The notes under the pieces were generated by a model. That model did not search any database, was not told the origin of the DNA, and saw only the letters and a list, made by a program, of their open reading frames with translations. The position numbers and the translations under genes are program-made. Source: Microcebus murinus (taxonomy: Eukaryota > Chordata > Mammalia > Primates > Cheirogaleidae). Taken from it: 64,000 nucleotides of DNA. Location: NCBI RefSeq assembly GCF_040939455.1, contig NC_134109.1, forward strand, positions 37,713,501 through 37,777,500, given 5' to 3'. This document shows positions 21,915 through 33,276 of this stretch, piece after piece; the first letter of the stretch is position 1, and each line of letters opens with the position of its first letter.

Positions 21915-22375
21915 GTAAAATTCTTTTTAAAATATGTTTTCCTTTTGATGGTTGGAAAAAAATACACATCTTCAATATAAGAATTTTAAAAAACAAAGAC
22001 CAACTCAAAAGATTAAAACAGCTCATACTCAATACTAAAACATTCCAGCATATGTTATTCAAGTATCTCAAAATATGTCAGACAGGAAAAGAAATTAAGA
22101 TATAAGTGTTCACAGTCTCTCAATGCCTATGACCAGCCCACTGCAGAGATTTGTTTTTCTTTACTCACTCCATGCCTAGACATTAGTTGTGTAGAATATC
22201 AGGTAGTTGAGAAGATAAAAGAGTAGAAACAGTTGAAACCAGCTCTGAATGATTTATGTTGAAAACAGCAGAAACTTACCTTCTAGGAAGATAAAAGGAT
22301 AGAGGATATAGATGAGAAAGCAAGAACAAGACAGACCAGAGCAAGTCCAGTGGGAATTAAGGGTGAGTTTTAGAG
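21915..22375. other. Non-coding stretch
   Basis: AT-rich at first, then mixed. No gene or certain repeat. Confidence 0.4.
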
Positions 22376-22660
22376 ATAGGGAGAGAAACAGAGAGACGAG
22401 ACAGAGGGAGTGAGGGAGAGAAAGGGAGAGAGGGGAAAGAGGGGAGAGAGAGGGAGGGAGAGGGAGGGAGAGGGAGGGAGAGGGAGGGAGAGGGAGGGAG
22501 AGGGAGGGAGAGGGAGGGAGAGGGAGGGAGAGGGAGAGAGAGGGAGAGAGAGGGAGGGAGAGGGAGGGAGAGGGAGGGAGAGGGAGGGAGAGGGGAGGGG
22601 TGAGAGGGGAAGAGAGAGAAGGGGAAGGGGGGGAGAGAGGGACAGAGAGAGAAATTGTGG
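22376..22660 (+). repeat. Purine-only array of the decamer AGGGAGGGAG
   Basis: Bases 22412-22600 are uninterrupted A and G on the plus strand (189 nt). From 22451 to 22590 the decamer is in perfect 10-bp register: 12 exact units and two AGGGAGAGAG variants. The flanks (22376-22411 and 22601-22660) are less regular GA-rich sequence. Every unit supplies two G-triplets with 1-3 base loops. Long open frames on both strands here (22370-22765 minus, 22410-22685 plus) are artefacts of the repeat. Confidence 0.97.
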
Positions 22661-23477
22661 GAAGCTTCTGTCCTCCAATGAGTGAGACACTGGGGCGATG
22701 GGAAGGGGAAGAGAAACTAAATAGATATGTGTTACGAAAACAAAATCCCTTTTAATGTTTTCCAAGAGAACACAATAAAATTTAATTTATACTAATTCTT
22801 TGAGATTTGTTTTTTCTTTTTTTCATTTCTGAACATGACCCCATGCCAAGGTTGATTTCAAGGGAAAAGCAAAGTGTCCTAGTTATATGGGGTATATTAA
22901 TTTTGCCCAATTTCAATAATATTGTATATATCTTTGTATAACCATCTTGATTCTCTTGAGATATCCTTTAATATTACTAATGCCATGATAAGTGCACATA
23001 CCATTTTAATTAACATACATAATTGTACTCTTTGCTGTCTAATATCCTAAATAGTACTTTGCTGACCATCTTTATATAAACAGATTATTCTGTCTCTGAA
23101 ACAGCTCTCAGGACACAGTCTCAGAACTATTGGATCAAAGGGTATGAATATTTTAATACTTTTGAGTCATTCTGACAAAGTGCTTTCCAAAAAGGTACCA
23201 ATTTCATTCTACCAGCACTCAGACCAGCATTGGCTAAATTGCCTATTTTTACCATACTTTCTCCAGTATTAAACATTCTCACTTTTGAAGAAATAATTAT
23301 TTGTACCTTCATTGAAGGGCCCTCAGGTTCTGGTAATACTTTAAAAATTGACTTAAAAGCTTCAAATCAGTCCTTGACCTTCTCAACATCCCCGAAGGCT
23401 CATTCTAGTCAGATACTGATGAACTGACAGCCAGGACTTTGAGTGGAAGAAATTACTTTGTTGTTCTCTTCTTTCAG
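22661..23477. other. Non-coding stretch
   Basis: No gene. 23100-23330 loosely resembles old LINE 3' sequence, but not clearly enough to name. Confidence 0.35.
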
Positions 23478-23520
23478 AAGAAAGAGACAAATTACAAGAA
23501 TTACAGCAACACAAGGTCAA
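23478..23520 (+). CDS. Weaker candidate exon 1b (43 nt)
   Basis: It follows the strong acceptor TTGTTCTCTTCTTTCAG and ends at GGTCAA/GTGAGG. It enters in phase 0 (matching the exit of 21781-21914) and leaves in phase 1 (matching the entry of 26194-26403). Together with 21781-21914 it adds exactly 59 codons, so the reading frame is the same with or without the pair. A 43-nt open frame is very likely by chance, so splice quality and phase are the only evidence. Confidence 0.18.
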
Positions 23521-26193
23521 GTGAGGAAATTTGTTTTCAAGGGAACTTCTTCCACAGAACATTCCAGAGTTACTAGTTTTATGCCATTCTCCTGCTCTGC
23601 CTTCAACTTCTTGTTGGTGCCAACGAGCCTCTGTGCTCAGAGCGATGGCAGAGGACAAGTCTAAGATCCACTCTCATTAGTTCTGCACACCAGGCAGTCC
23701 AAGGTAGGAAAGGAGGCGAGTCAGTTCTATGAAGATTTTCAATAGCCATTAATAACTATTAAAGGGTGTTTCTGGTTGTCAGAATACCAGAACACACTCT
23801 TCTCCCAAGCTGTTCAGATTTCTTCAAACTTGGATAAGGAGAATTTATGCATGGAAATGTTAAATGCTTAACAATATTCAGAAAAAGAAACAACAGGGAT
23901 TAGCAGTCCACATTTGAGATTATTTAAATTTTTAAATTCACATCATCATCATACCCTTTCTGTACTTTATATGTACAAAGTACAAATCAAAGGGTAGGAG
24001 GGTCCACCTCTCAGGCTGGTAATCATATGACTAGCACTTCAAGATAGATCATATCTCAGCCAGACAGCAGGCTATGAGGAATTATGCTCTCTCAGTCCTT
24101 CCTCTCTGAGCATCGGAATATTGGCTGCATGTGTCAAGTGATTAAACTAAAGTTAAGGATCCTGGAATGGGTACCCATTCTCTAAGCTTTATAATAGAAA
24201 AAATTACTGAAAATGACTAGTTTCACCCTGTAGTAGGTATTACATGTATTTTTCTAAAACATGAATTTTTTATTCTTATACACACACACACACACACACA
24301 CAACCATACATAGTATAAGAGTGGTTGTGAAATAAGCTCAGGCCCTTGCTCACCAGGGAGGTGGTGAAACACTTCATCAGCTATGACTCAGAATTATCTC
24401 AGCCTAGACCCCCATCTGAATCTTTTTTTTTCTCATCCTGGTTGTCTTTGCATTTTCTGTATTCCTTTATCTTCTGCCTCCCTATTCATATCTGAGTTGA
24501 AAAGGACTGTTCCTTAGATAAGGAAGCAATTAACTAACTTAATGAGTCCAGTTTAGAAGTTGATTCACTAATTAGTGGCACTGATATCTGAATTACTATA
24601 TCATCTGTAATAATTAGCATCAAGCACTATGGAAACATGCTGAACATTTACAAACTGTTTCAGAGAATAAAAATAATATTAATCATAATATTACACATAC
24701 CATTTATTTAATTCTTGTTTTTGCCATAGATTACCTTTACAACCACCATGCAAAATGGGTCTCATTCATTTATTCACTTATTCAACAAATGTTAACTGGA
24801 CCCCTACTGTGTTCCAGATACCTAGCTAAGATGTAGGCTGAAAGATGGCTATGACATAGACCTTGATGAGGAGAATGGAGTATACTATGATAGATGCCGC
24901 TGCAAGTTTCAGACACAGAGAAGAGAGATGATAAACTATGTGGGTTAACAGAGGGGACTCTCTTGAGGAGGCAGCATGTGAGCTACCAGAGGCAGAGTGA
25001 CTAGGATGAGCCTATGGCAGAAGTCCAAGCACCAAGTGACCGCAAGGGGAATGAAGACGTTGGCAATGGCAACCAGGGGTTCATGGTGGCCAGTCAAATT
25101 TATGGAATAAGAAGGACAGAGGAGTCTTGGCCTAAGAGGTGAATGGCAGTGCCAACATCCAAGATAGGGCCTATTAGAGCAAACTTTGGGTAAAAGATGG
25201 TGAGTTAATCCTCTTTGCATATATACAGAAACTAAGGCTCAAAATGTCTCAAGATCCAACCCAAGGTCACACTAGTGATTAATGACCATGCTGGAATTCA
25301 AATGTTAATATATTTTGATTTCTTCCAAATTTAGGATGTTTCATTGATCTAACCTGCTTTGTTGGTTTTTCTGGGCAAACTTCAACTGGTAAAAGTTTGA
25401 TTTTGTTGGAGAGACAGTAAGAGGTATTTATCAAAAGAAAAGTTAGTTTCCTTTTTGTGCCTGTGCTCACCAGAAAAGATATCAAATCTGAAACTACCTT
25501 TCTCCTTCTCACCACTCCTTACCTCTTCAGTCCTACTTTTATTAGACTCCCCAAAAAACAAGCAACCCTGAAAAGGAAAGGCATTAGAAGCCCTCACATA
25601 GCTCAAGATAATTATCATTATCTGCAACCTGCATAGTTACATGTCTATATGGCTCAATTTTAAAGGTTTGCTAAAAGTGTGTTTTTATGTCGTTGCTTTT
25701 CATAGTATCCAAAAGCAGATGCAGGTTGTAAAGTCAGCAAGGAAGAGAGTAGAGACATTTTGCTGACAGAACTCACTTTTGTATCTTACCTACTCAGTAA
25801 AAGACTAAATTTAGGTTTTAAATCAATTGTCAGTAATTCCATAAGGTTGGAACTATTGACCAAATGAAAGAAGAGGTATCCCTTTTTTTCTATTTAAAAG
25901 AAATTGTTATAACCCTCTATGCTCTGCTAGAAGATGGTAAGCTACAAATTTGGAATGATCCCAAGCAAGTTTTTGATATTGAATTTTAAGTATAAATAAG
26001 CTGAGATAAGAAAAATGCTCAAAATTATAAAATTTCTTATTCAACCAACATATATTTGAATAATATATTAAACTTGTTACAATTAAAGCATTTCTTGATG
26101 TTTAAGAGAGCTGCATGAACTTCAGAGTTTTACTGCCTAAAAGTGTTTAAGAATGTATTAAAGTCACTATTTCAACTTCTTAATTTTTTCCAG
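23521..26193. other. 2.7 kb non-coding, with small repeats
   Basis: No gene recognised. It holds (CA)11 at 24281-24302 and an L2-like minus-strand scrap at about 24755-24830 (ATTCATTTATTCACTTATTC, AACAAATGTTAACTGGACCC). It ends in the tract TTCTTAATTTTTTCCAG, a fair 3' splice site for the next candidate exon. Confidence 0.45.
24281..24302. repeat. (CA)11 microsatellite
   Basis: Eleven perfect CA dinucleotides in an AT-rich setting. Confidence 0.97.
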
Positions 26194-26403
26194 AAAATGA
26201 TCAATATTTGGGATATCTAGAATTTAACTTAAAATCATATATAATAGTCCAGTTTAAAAAACTACAAATATCCCATCCATCAACAAGCCAAATGGACGAA
26301 CTAAATAATTTGCCAAAGAGTCTAATATCCAATGACATAGAAATAAGTGATTCTGTTTACCCCTATAAATTTCACCACAGTTCCTTATGTGAACAGTGTA
26401 AAG
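26194..26403 (+). CDS. Candidate coding exon 2 of an unrecognised split gene
   Basis: 210 nt, entered in phase 1 and left in phase 1, open for 69 whole codons. Borders are TTTTTTCCAG on the left and GTAAAG/GTTAGT on the right. The intron side stops immediately in the same frame (GGT TAG). The peptide is not low complexity. It runs NDQYLGYLEFNLKSYIIVQF near the start, has a polar middle (SQMDELNNLPKSLISNDIEI) and ends with a CxxC pair (HSSLCEQCK). Length divisible by three and matching phases are typical of real exons. A 70-codon open frame is unusual, though not impossible, in AT-rich intronic DNA. I do not recognise the family. Confidence 0.45.
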
Positions 26404-27928
26404 GTTAGTATTTTTATTTACCTAAATTGTTGATACTGATTTGTACAAATAGTTCATTGAAAATGTACTACAAAGGAAATGCCCCAAGGAAAATTACAAA
26501 GTATTTCATTTATCAAGAAACTGGTATCTTCAGAGAGCTCTGAATAGTTAAAAAGATCAAAACTTTCTAATACAACCCAGAAATTATAGTATACCATCTC
26601 CTAGTTAATCCAGCTGCAGAAGACTCCAAAGTCTAATAATCTGAGGATAGGTTACAAGATGAAAGATCACAAAAATATGCCTATCAGACCTAAATGTGAA
26701 AATGTGCCTTGCTCTATATTTATTCATGCCATTTGAAATAATTTCTGCCTATTATTTTTCATGCATTCAACAATATTTGCTGAGCATAAACTTGCTTTAC
26801 TAAGTAAATCTAGTTCTTCATGAAATACCCGGAATTATGATTTCTAAGCCATTCTGGGATATTTTGCCTAAGCCCTATCTTCATTTCTGGTATTCACATT
26901 AGACAATGAACATTAACTATTTGGGCATTAATATTGCTTTATTATTATCTGCAAACTACATGTTCTTTCAGGAAACTGAAAGATGAATATCCTTGAGGAG
27001 TGTATTGTTTAGTGGAGAAAAGAAACTTATAATAGGAATAAAGATGAAATGCTATAGGTCAGACCGCTTCTAGTTTCTTCTCGTATTTGGTTAAGGAAAA
27101 TGATGTGAACTAGATTTAAAGATGAAACAAAGTGGAGGGTTAAAAATAGTTCTGATAGTGGCCATTCTCTTTTTTCCGATTCACGCAGTGCCATGGCACA
27201 GAGCATAGGATGATTCACAGCAGAACTGAGATTTGAGAAATTCGAACTGAGCATTGGAAGAAATCCAGGACTGAATGTGTTAGAATGCAGGAAGAAGAAA
27301 TGGAGTCCCTTGTTAATGCTGGGACCCTGCTTGTGGGAGTTGAATAGAGGAAGAGGCAGCATTGGCAAGCCCTAAGCTCCCAGAGGTGATGAGACTCCCA
27401 TGGATGGAGACCGACATGGATAAAAACTATGAATGGCAGATCATGCCAGGGGCTGCAAAGCCCATTGTAAACCCTGGGTTTGTTCCTGAGGGCCTATTTA
27501 ACTTATTTGGGCCTAGGGGATACTGAAATGAATAATGGCAGATTTTTTACTGGAAAATTTTGTCTGTCAGGCAGATTATCTGCAAACTAAGCTGGAAAGC
27601 CCCCATAATTAGTGTTTATAAATTTCTGTTTTCTGGAACTGGTAATAGAAGCTCGAAGCATGTGTGTGGTAACAGATTGCTTCACTCTCTATGCACAAAC
27701 TCATTCCACCAGGAATCACAATCACTCAAAATCACTCAGGTATTATAACGGGAGAGATGCTACTCAATACACAGACTTCCTGCCAGAATGCTCTCAGAGA
27801 AAGAAAGAGGCTCTGCGAGACAGTTGCTTCTTGTGGTAACTGACTGGCTGGGACCCAATGCTTGGGCTCATTTCTAGGGAGCCCCAAACCTGAGTCAACC
27901 CAACATTAAAAGTGATGAAGAAGGTGCT
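26404..27928. other. Non-coding stretch
   Basis: No gene recognised. 27540-27930 leads without a visible break into the open frame that follows and may belong to the same unknown element. Confidence 0.4.
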
Positions 27929-28399
27929 ATGGACAAGATTAGCAGTAGTGTGCTACATTTTTGCCTCACTCCTAGAAAACACCTAGGAATGAAGCCATTA
28001 GTTGTGCAACCTGCCATGCAATGTTTTTTTTTTTTTTTTAACTATTTGGGCAGGAATATTAACTACCTATTAATTCTGCATCAGAAAATTGAACAGAGTG
28101 AAGATTTCAGGCACCTTGCTCAGTGTGTAGCCAAACGAAGAGACTTAAGGGAGAAAGCTTGTCCATTAGACACTGCTCAGCTCACTCTAACACCAAAAAA
28201 TACAAGCCCCAATATTATGCCTGAATGCAATGCTAAGGAGCTGAAATATGAAGCTGACCACTATTGCAGATTTTGGTTCTACCAGCTAGACACCAAACAG
28301 CCAACTCCTAGAGAGCTGTCCTGTAGTGGTGGAATAACTACCAATAAATGCTCATGTATAAAGCACAGAACAACATATATGAAGGACAAATCAAGATGA
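27929..28399 (+). other. Unexplained 156-codon open frame
   Basis: Starts with ATG and is the longest frame in the window outside L1 sequence. A run of T at 28025-28039 encodes FFFFF, which argues against a working protein. The C-terminal two-thirds is mixed and Cys-rich (CPLDTAQLTLTPKN, YEADHYCRFWFYQLDTKQP, CSGGITTNKCSCIKH). No splice signals or polyadenylation tail frame it. Possible origins are an unrecognised endogenous element, an old retrocopy, or chance. Confidence 0.3.
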
Positions 28400-28989
28400 A
28401 CCATTCAAATATCATCTTTGTAACAGGAGACCTAGTGGGGTAAGCTGCCTGCCCATCTTGAGCTCCACTGACAAGAGCCATCTAGGATCTGAAGATTAGT
28501 ACTCCAGACCCCTGGAAGTCATTAAGGATATCCTTTATGTAAATATATATTTACAAAAGACACCAAAAAAAGGTGTCCATAGGAAGTTGTACAGTAAGAG
28601 GAATGAAACAATGTCATACTACTTAGTGATTAATTTAATAGGACTATAGGACTAAACTATACCCTGTATTTAGAGATGAGATATTCCCATGAAGTAGAAA
28701 TGGATGTTAACTGAGGAAACTATCTCGAAGGAAGGAAGGAAACCAGTCTAGTAGCAGACCTGAGATTGGGTCTGATAAGGTAGTAATTTTAAGTTGTAAG
28801 GCCACAGTACTGGGGTAAGACGGACAGTCTTTGTGAAAGATAGCTGTGCCCAAAGGATTCAGTAGGGAACATTGCAACCAAGCATGCAGTGGGGCAGCCA
28901 AATCAAAAGCCAGAACAGGTTAGCCAAAGGAGCATTTTTCCATAAGCACATGTGAGACAATGCTCAAGTAAACCTTCAGAAATAACAGA
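28400..28989. other. Non-coding stretch
   Basis: No gene or confident repeat. Confidence 0.4.
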
Positions 28990-30350
28990 GGCAGAGATAG
29001 ATCAATGAAATAGAATTGAGAGCCCAGAAATAAATCCTATATCTATGGTCAATCAACTTTTGATAAAGTTGCCAAGACCTATAATCCAATGGGGAAAGAA
29101 TAGTCTCTTTGACAAATGGTTCTGGGGCATCCATATTTCCATGTGCAAAAGAATGACGCTATACCTTTATTTCAAGCCACATACAAAAATTAAGCCAAAT
29201 GAATCAAATAACTAAATGTAAAAGCTAAAACCATAAAAATCTTAGAAGAAAACAGAGCTAAATTGATATGGCCTTGGATTTAGCAAAGGATACTTAGATG
29301 TGACACCAAAAGCATTAGCAAAAAGGAAAAATAAAGTTCATAAAAATTAAAAATTTTTGTGCTGCAAAGTACACAGCATCAGGAAAGTGAAAGCACAACC
29401 CATAGAATGGGAGAAAATGTCTTCACAACATGTATCTGATAAGGGACTTGTGTCTAGAATATATAAAGAAATATCACAACTAAGTAATGACAACTCAATT
29501 TTTTAAAATAGGGAAAGGATCTGAATAGACATTTCCCTGAGGAATGTATACAAATTGCCAATAAGCACATGAAAAGATGCTTTACCTCATTCATTAGTCA
29601 TCAGGAAAATGCTAATCAAAACCACAATGAGATACTACTCACACTCCAGATCACAAGTGTTGACGAGGGTGTGGAGAAATCGGAATCTCACTACTGGTGG
29701 GAGTGTGGAATGGTGTGACGACTTTGAGGACTTGTCTGGCATTTCCCCAGACTATTAAACAGAGTTACCATATGATCCAGCAATTCCACTCTTAGGTATG
29801 TAGCCAAGAGAAATGAGATTATATTTCTAAACAAAAGCTCATACACAAATTTTATGCAGTGTTATTCATGATAGCCAAAAGGTAGAAACAACCCAAATGT
29901 CCATCAGCTGATAATGGGTAAAAATAAATGTGGTGTAGTTATACAACAGAATATTATTCAGCTATGAAAAGGAACAAAGTACTAATATATGCTACAACTT
30001 GGTTGAACCACAAAAACTGTGTAAGTAAAGGAAGCCAGTCACAAGGTCCACATATTATTAGTTCGTTCATATGAATATCCAGAATAGGCCAATTCATCAA
30101 AATAGAAATCAGGTTAGTGACTTCTTAGGGCTGTAGAAAAGATGAGGGGAAAGAGAGTGATAGCTAACAGGTACAGGATCTCTTTGGGGGTATTGAAAAT
30201 ATCTAAAATTGACTATAGTGATCATTACTCCCATCTGTGAATGTACTAAAAACCATTTAGTAGTATATGTTAATTTGCCAAATTAAGTGGTATGTGACAT
30301 ACTATACCTATTATATGGTATTTAACCCAATAAAACTGTTTTAAAAAAGA
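28990..30350 (+). mobile_element. Old 5'-truncated L1 (L1M type)
   Basis: Sense-strand relic of the ORF2 C-terminus and 3' UTR. It runs from GATCAATGAAATAGAATTGA through AGCCAGTCACAAGGTCCACA to the AATAAAACTGTTTTAAAAAA end near 30345. Many stops and indels are present, and no target duplication can be read. Confidence 0.85.
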
Positions 30351-30980
30351 ATAAAGAAATACTTTAGAGGAGGCCCACTTTTGAGAGTAGAGACTTGCAT
30401 CATAAATATTTAAGCATAACAAGTTTGATGGCCTCAATATTCATAATATTTTTTCAGAGGGATAGTGTGAGTACACATGTATGTCTTATATTTCAGTCAT
30501 AAAAAGATGGAAATAATATAAGACTGAAAATGTGATTCTGAGTTTTACACAGAGTATGCTTACTTCCCTCTGTCTCTTCCACTGAATAGTGCTATAAAAC
30601 TTGTATAAAATGCATAAAGCAGCTACTTGAAGACTCTGAAAAGTACACAGTAGCTGTTAGTTGGAATAGAATCCCAGAATTTAATGTATCAATGAACTGT
30701 CAGTGAGTTTACCAATTTTCCTTCCAGGATTCCCCAGCCTTGATTTAAAGTGGCCCAAACCCCAGAAGTGGGCATGAACAGAGACAGAAACAGCTCCTAA
30801 GGAAGGAAGTCCTTTGGTTCTGCCTGGAGGAATTGGAAAGGGGGTCACAATGCTTGGTAGATAAGACCCCTGGGTTTTTTTTTCTTCTCCTCATTCTTTC
30901 ACACTCCCCTCCCTAGGCAATCCTATGGCAGCGGTGATAGTTGCAGAAGCCGTGGTGTACAGAAATAACTATATATGGAA
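30351..30980. other. Non-coding stretch
   Basis: No gene or certain repeat. Confidence 0.4.
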
Positions 30981-31188
30981 CAAAAAAGTTGCTCTATACA
31001 TAGATGAACACTTAGGTTGATTCCACATCTTAGCTATTCTGAATAGTACATGCTTGGAGTGAGGGGATATCCCAATTAACCTGATTTGACCATAACATGC
31101 TGTATGCTTGTATCAAAATATCACATGTACCCTACAACCATGTACAACTGGTATGTATACATAATAGCTAAAAATAAAATAAGTCTTT
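30981..31188 (+). mobile_element. Old L1 3' end, probably with an inverted 5' part
   Basis: 31051-31188 reads as a sense-strand L1 3' UTR (GGGGATATCCCAATTAAC, TCAAAATATCACATGTACCC, TAAAAATAAAATAAG). The 65 bases before it (AACACTTAGGTTGATTCCAC, ATCTTAGCTATTCTGAATAG) match L1 ORF2 in the opposite orientation. This resembles an aged twin-priming insertion, but the pieces are short. Confidence 0.5.
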
Positions 31189-31272
31189 AAAAACAGAAAA
31201 AGATTAGAGCAAAATTGATAAATTTTGAAGCATAAAATGTTCAAAAATCAGTAAATCTAAAACTAGCTTTTT

Positions 31273-32134
31273 TTTTCATTTTGACATCAGGCCACTTTAC
31301 TTAAAATTTTTAAACATTCAATTGGTATTGCCATTTATACATGCACACATATTAATACTACATGCCTAGAGAAATGAGTGCGTATGCCTATGTATGTGGA
31401 TTTTTTGGTTTGTTTTTTGTTTTTTCTTTTTTCTTCTTCCTTTTATTTCATATTATGGGGGTACAAATATTGGTAGGTTTACAAATATTGCCCATCTCCC
31501 TCTCTCCCCCCATGTGCCAGAGATTCAAGTGTGTCCAATCCCCCGGTGGTGCACACCACACCCTTTATGTAAGTACACACCCTTCTCCTCCCCCCCCCCG
31601 CCCCCCCACCTGTCCACCACCTGATAAGTTTTTCTTTTTGTTTGTTTTTGACATTTTGGTTACATTGTATATCTTTGCCTCTCCCTAAGAAGGGTTCGAG
31701 TTATGCCCTTCCCCTCCAAAATGTTCGCCACATCCCTAAGATTGGATTCCCCCCCACACACACCCCACAATCCCTGGTGAACATTAACACCATTTGAGAA
31801 CCATAGTTTTAATCAGTCAGTACCAATCTGACAGCGAGTAGATGTGGGGCCTATTTTCCATGTCTTGTGTAGCCTCACTTTGGATAACAGGCTTCAGCTT
31901 AATCTAGGATAGCATAAATGGTGCTGTCATTTCTTAGAATTGAGTAATATTCCATTGTGAGCATATACCACATTTTATTTATCCACTCATGAATTGATGG
32001 GCACTTGGGTTGTAATACCATTCAACCCAGCAACGGCATTGTTGGGCATCTACCCAAAAGAGCATATGACATTCTATTATAAAGACATCTGCACCCGAAT
32101 GTTTATGGCAGCACAATTCACTATTGCATGGTTA
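31273..32134 (-). mobile_element. Young L1 with inversion, 3' transduction and 15-bp target duplication
   Basis: Target copies TAAAACTAGCTTTTT lie at 31258-31272 and 32135-32149. Next to the left copy comes a T run and about 115 bp of non-L1 sequence (31277-31397). A second T-rich run and the L1 3' UTR follow (from 31440, TTATTTCATATTATGGGGGT). The minus-strand L1 reaches 32012, then flips to plus-strand ORF2 (32013-32134, CAACCCAGCAACGGCATTGT). The extra block between two tails inside the target copies is what a 3' transduction looks like. The tail-side block has AGTAAA, a variant polyadenylation signal, about 25 nt before the tail in L1 sense. Confidence 0.88.
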
Positions 32135-32182
32135 TAAAACTAGCTTTTTCAAAAGATTAATAAAATTCAGGTATTGTGCCCA

Positions 32183-33276
32183 TTTTTATACAAGTTATTT
32201 GCTTTCTTGACGTTGAGTTCTTTATGTATTTTGGATATTAGCCCCTTATCAAATGTATGGCTTGCCAATATTTTCTCCCAACCTGTGGGTTGTCTCTTCA
32301 CTCGTTTCCTTTGCTGTGAAGAAACTTTTTAGTTTGATGCCATATTTGTCTAATTTTGCTTTTGTTACTTATGCTTTTGGAGTCCTATCTAAGAAGTCAT
32401 TGCCCAGACCAATGTCATGGTGTTTTTTCCCCTATGTTTTCTTGAAGTAGGTTTACAGTTTCAAGTCTTATATTTAAGATTTTTTATCTATTTTGAGTTG
32501 ATTTGTGTATATGCTGTGACATATGGGTCCAATCTTATTCTTATGAGTATCTAATTTTTATAATACCATTCACTGAAGAGACTGAGACTGTCCTTTTCCC
32601 ATTGTGTATTCTTGTCACCTTTGTCAAAAATGAATTGATCTTAAATATGTGGGTTTCTGAGCTTTCTGTCCCATTACATTGGTCAACGTGTCTTTTTATG
32701 CCAGTACCATGCTGTCTTGGTTACCACAGCTTTATAAAATATTTTCAAGTCAGGAAGTGTAATGCCTCCAGATTTGATCTTCTTGCTCAATATTCTTTTA
32801 GCCAATTGGGGTATTTTCTGGTTCCATACAAGCTTTAGGACTATTCTATTTCTATGAAAAAATGACTTTGGAAGTTTGATAGGAATTGCATTGAATCTAT
32901 AGAACACTGTGGGTAGTATGGCTAGTTTTAGAACATTAATCTTAAAATCCATGAAAATGAAATATCTTATATATTCAATTTATTTGATTAATATTTTGTA
33001 GTTTTCAGTATATAGATCTTTTAACCCCTTAAATTCACTCCTAAATATTGTTTAACTCTATAAAGTTATTTTCTAAACTGTTTTTGGATAGCTCATTGTT
33101 AGTGTATACATATGTCACTGATTTTTTGTATGCTAATTTTTTTACCTATTTTAATGAATTTATCACTTCTAACAACATTTTGGTGGAGTCTTTAGGGTTT
33201 TCTATTTATAAGATAATGTCATCAGCAAACAATTTTACTTTTTCCTTTCCTATATGAATCTTTTATTTCTTGTCAA
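32183..33276 (-). mobile_element. L1 ORF2 fragment lacking both ends
   Basis: Minus-strand L1 ORF2, from the reverse transcriptase core (near 33270) to the region before the C-terminus (near 32190). It includes an open piece at 32952-32683 with [20 protein letters not shown]. There is no 3' UTR or A tail at its left edge, so it is not a normal insertion. It may be an inverted segment or a remnant after deletion. Confidence 0.8.

Noticed and set aside
22370..22765. Long open frames on both strands (131 and 91 codons) rich in Ser-Leu-Pro or Arg-Glu-Gly
   Set aside because: They are read straight from the AGGGAGGGAG repeat and have no coding signal.
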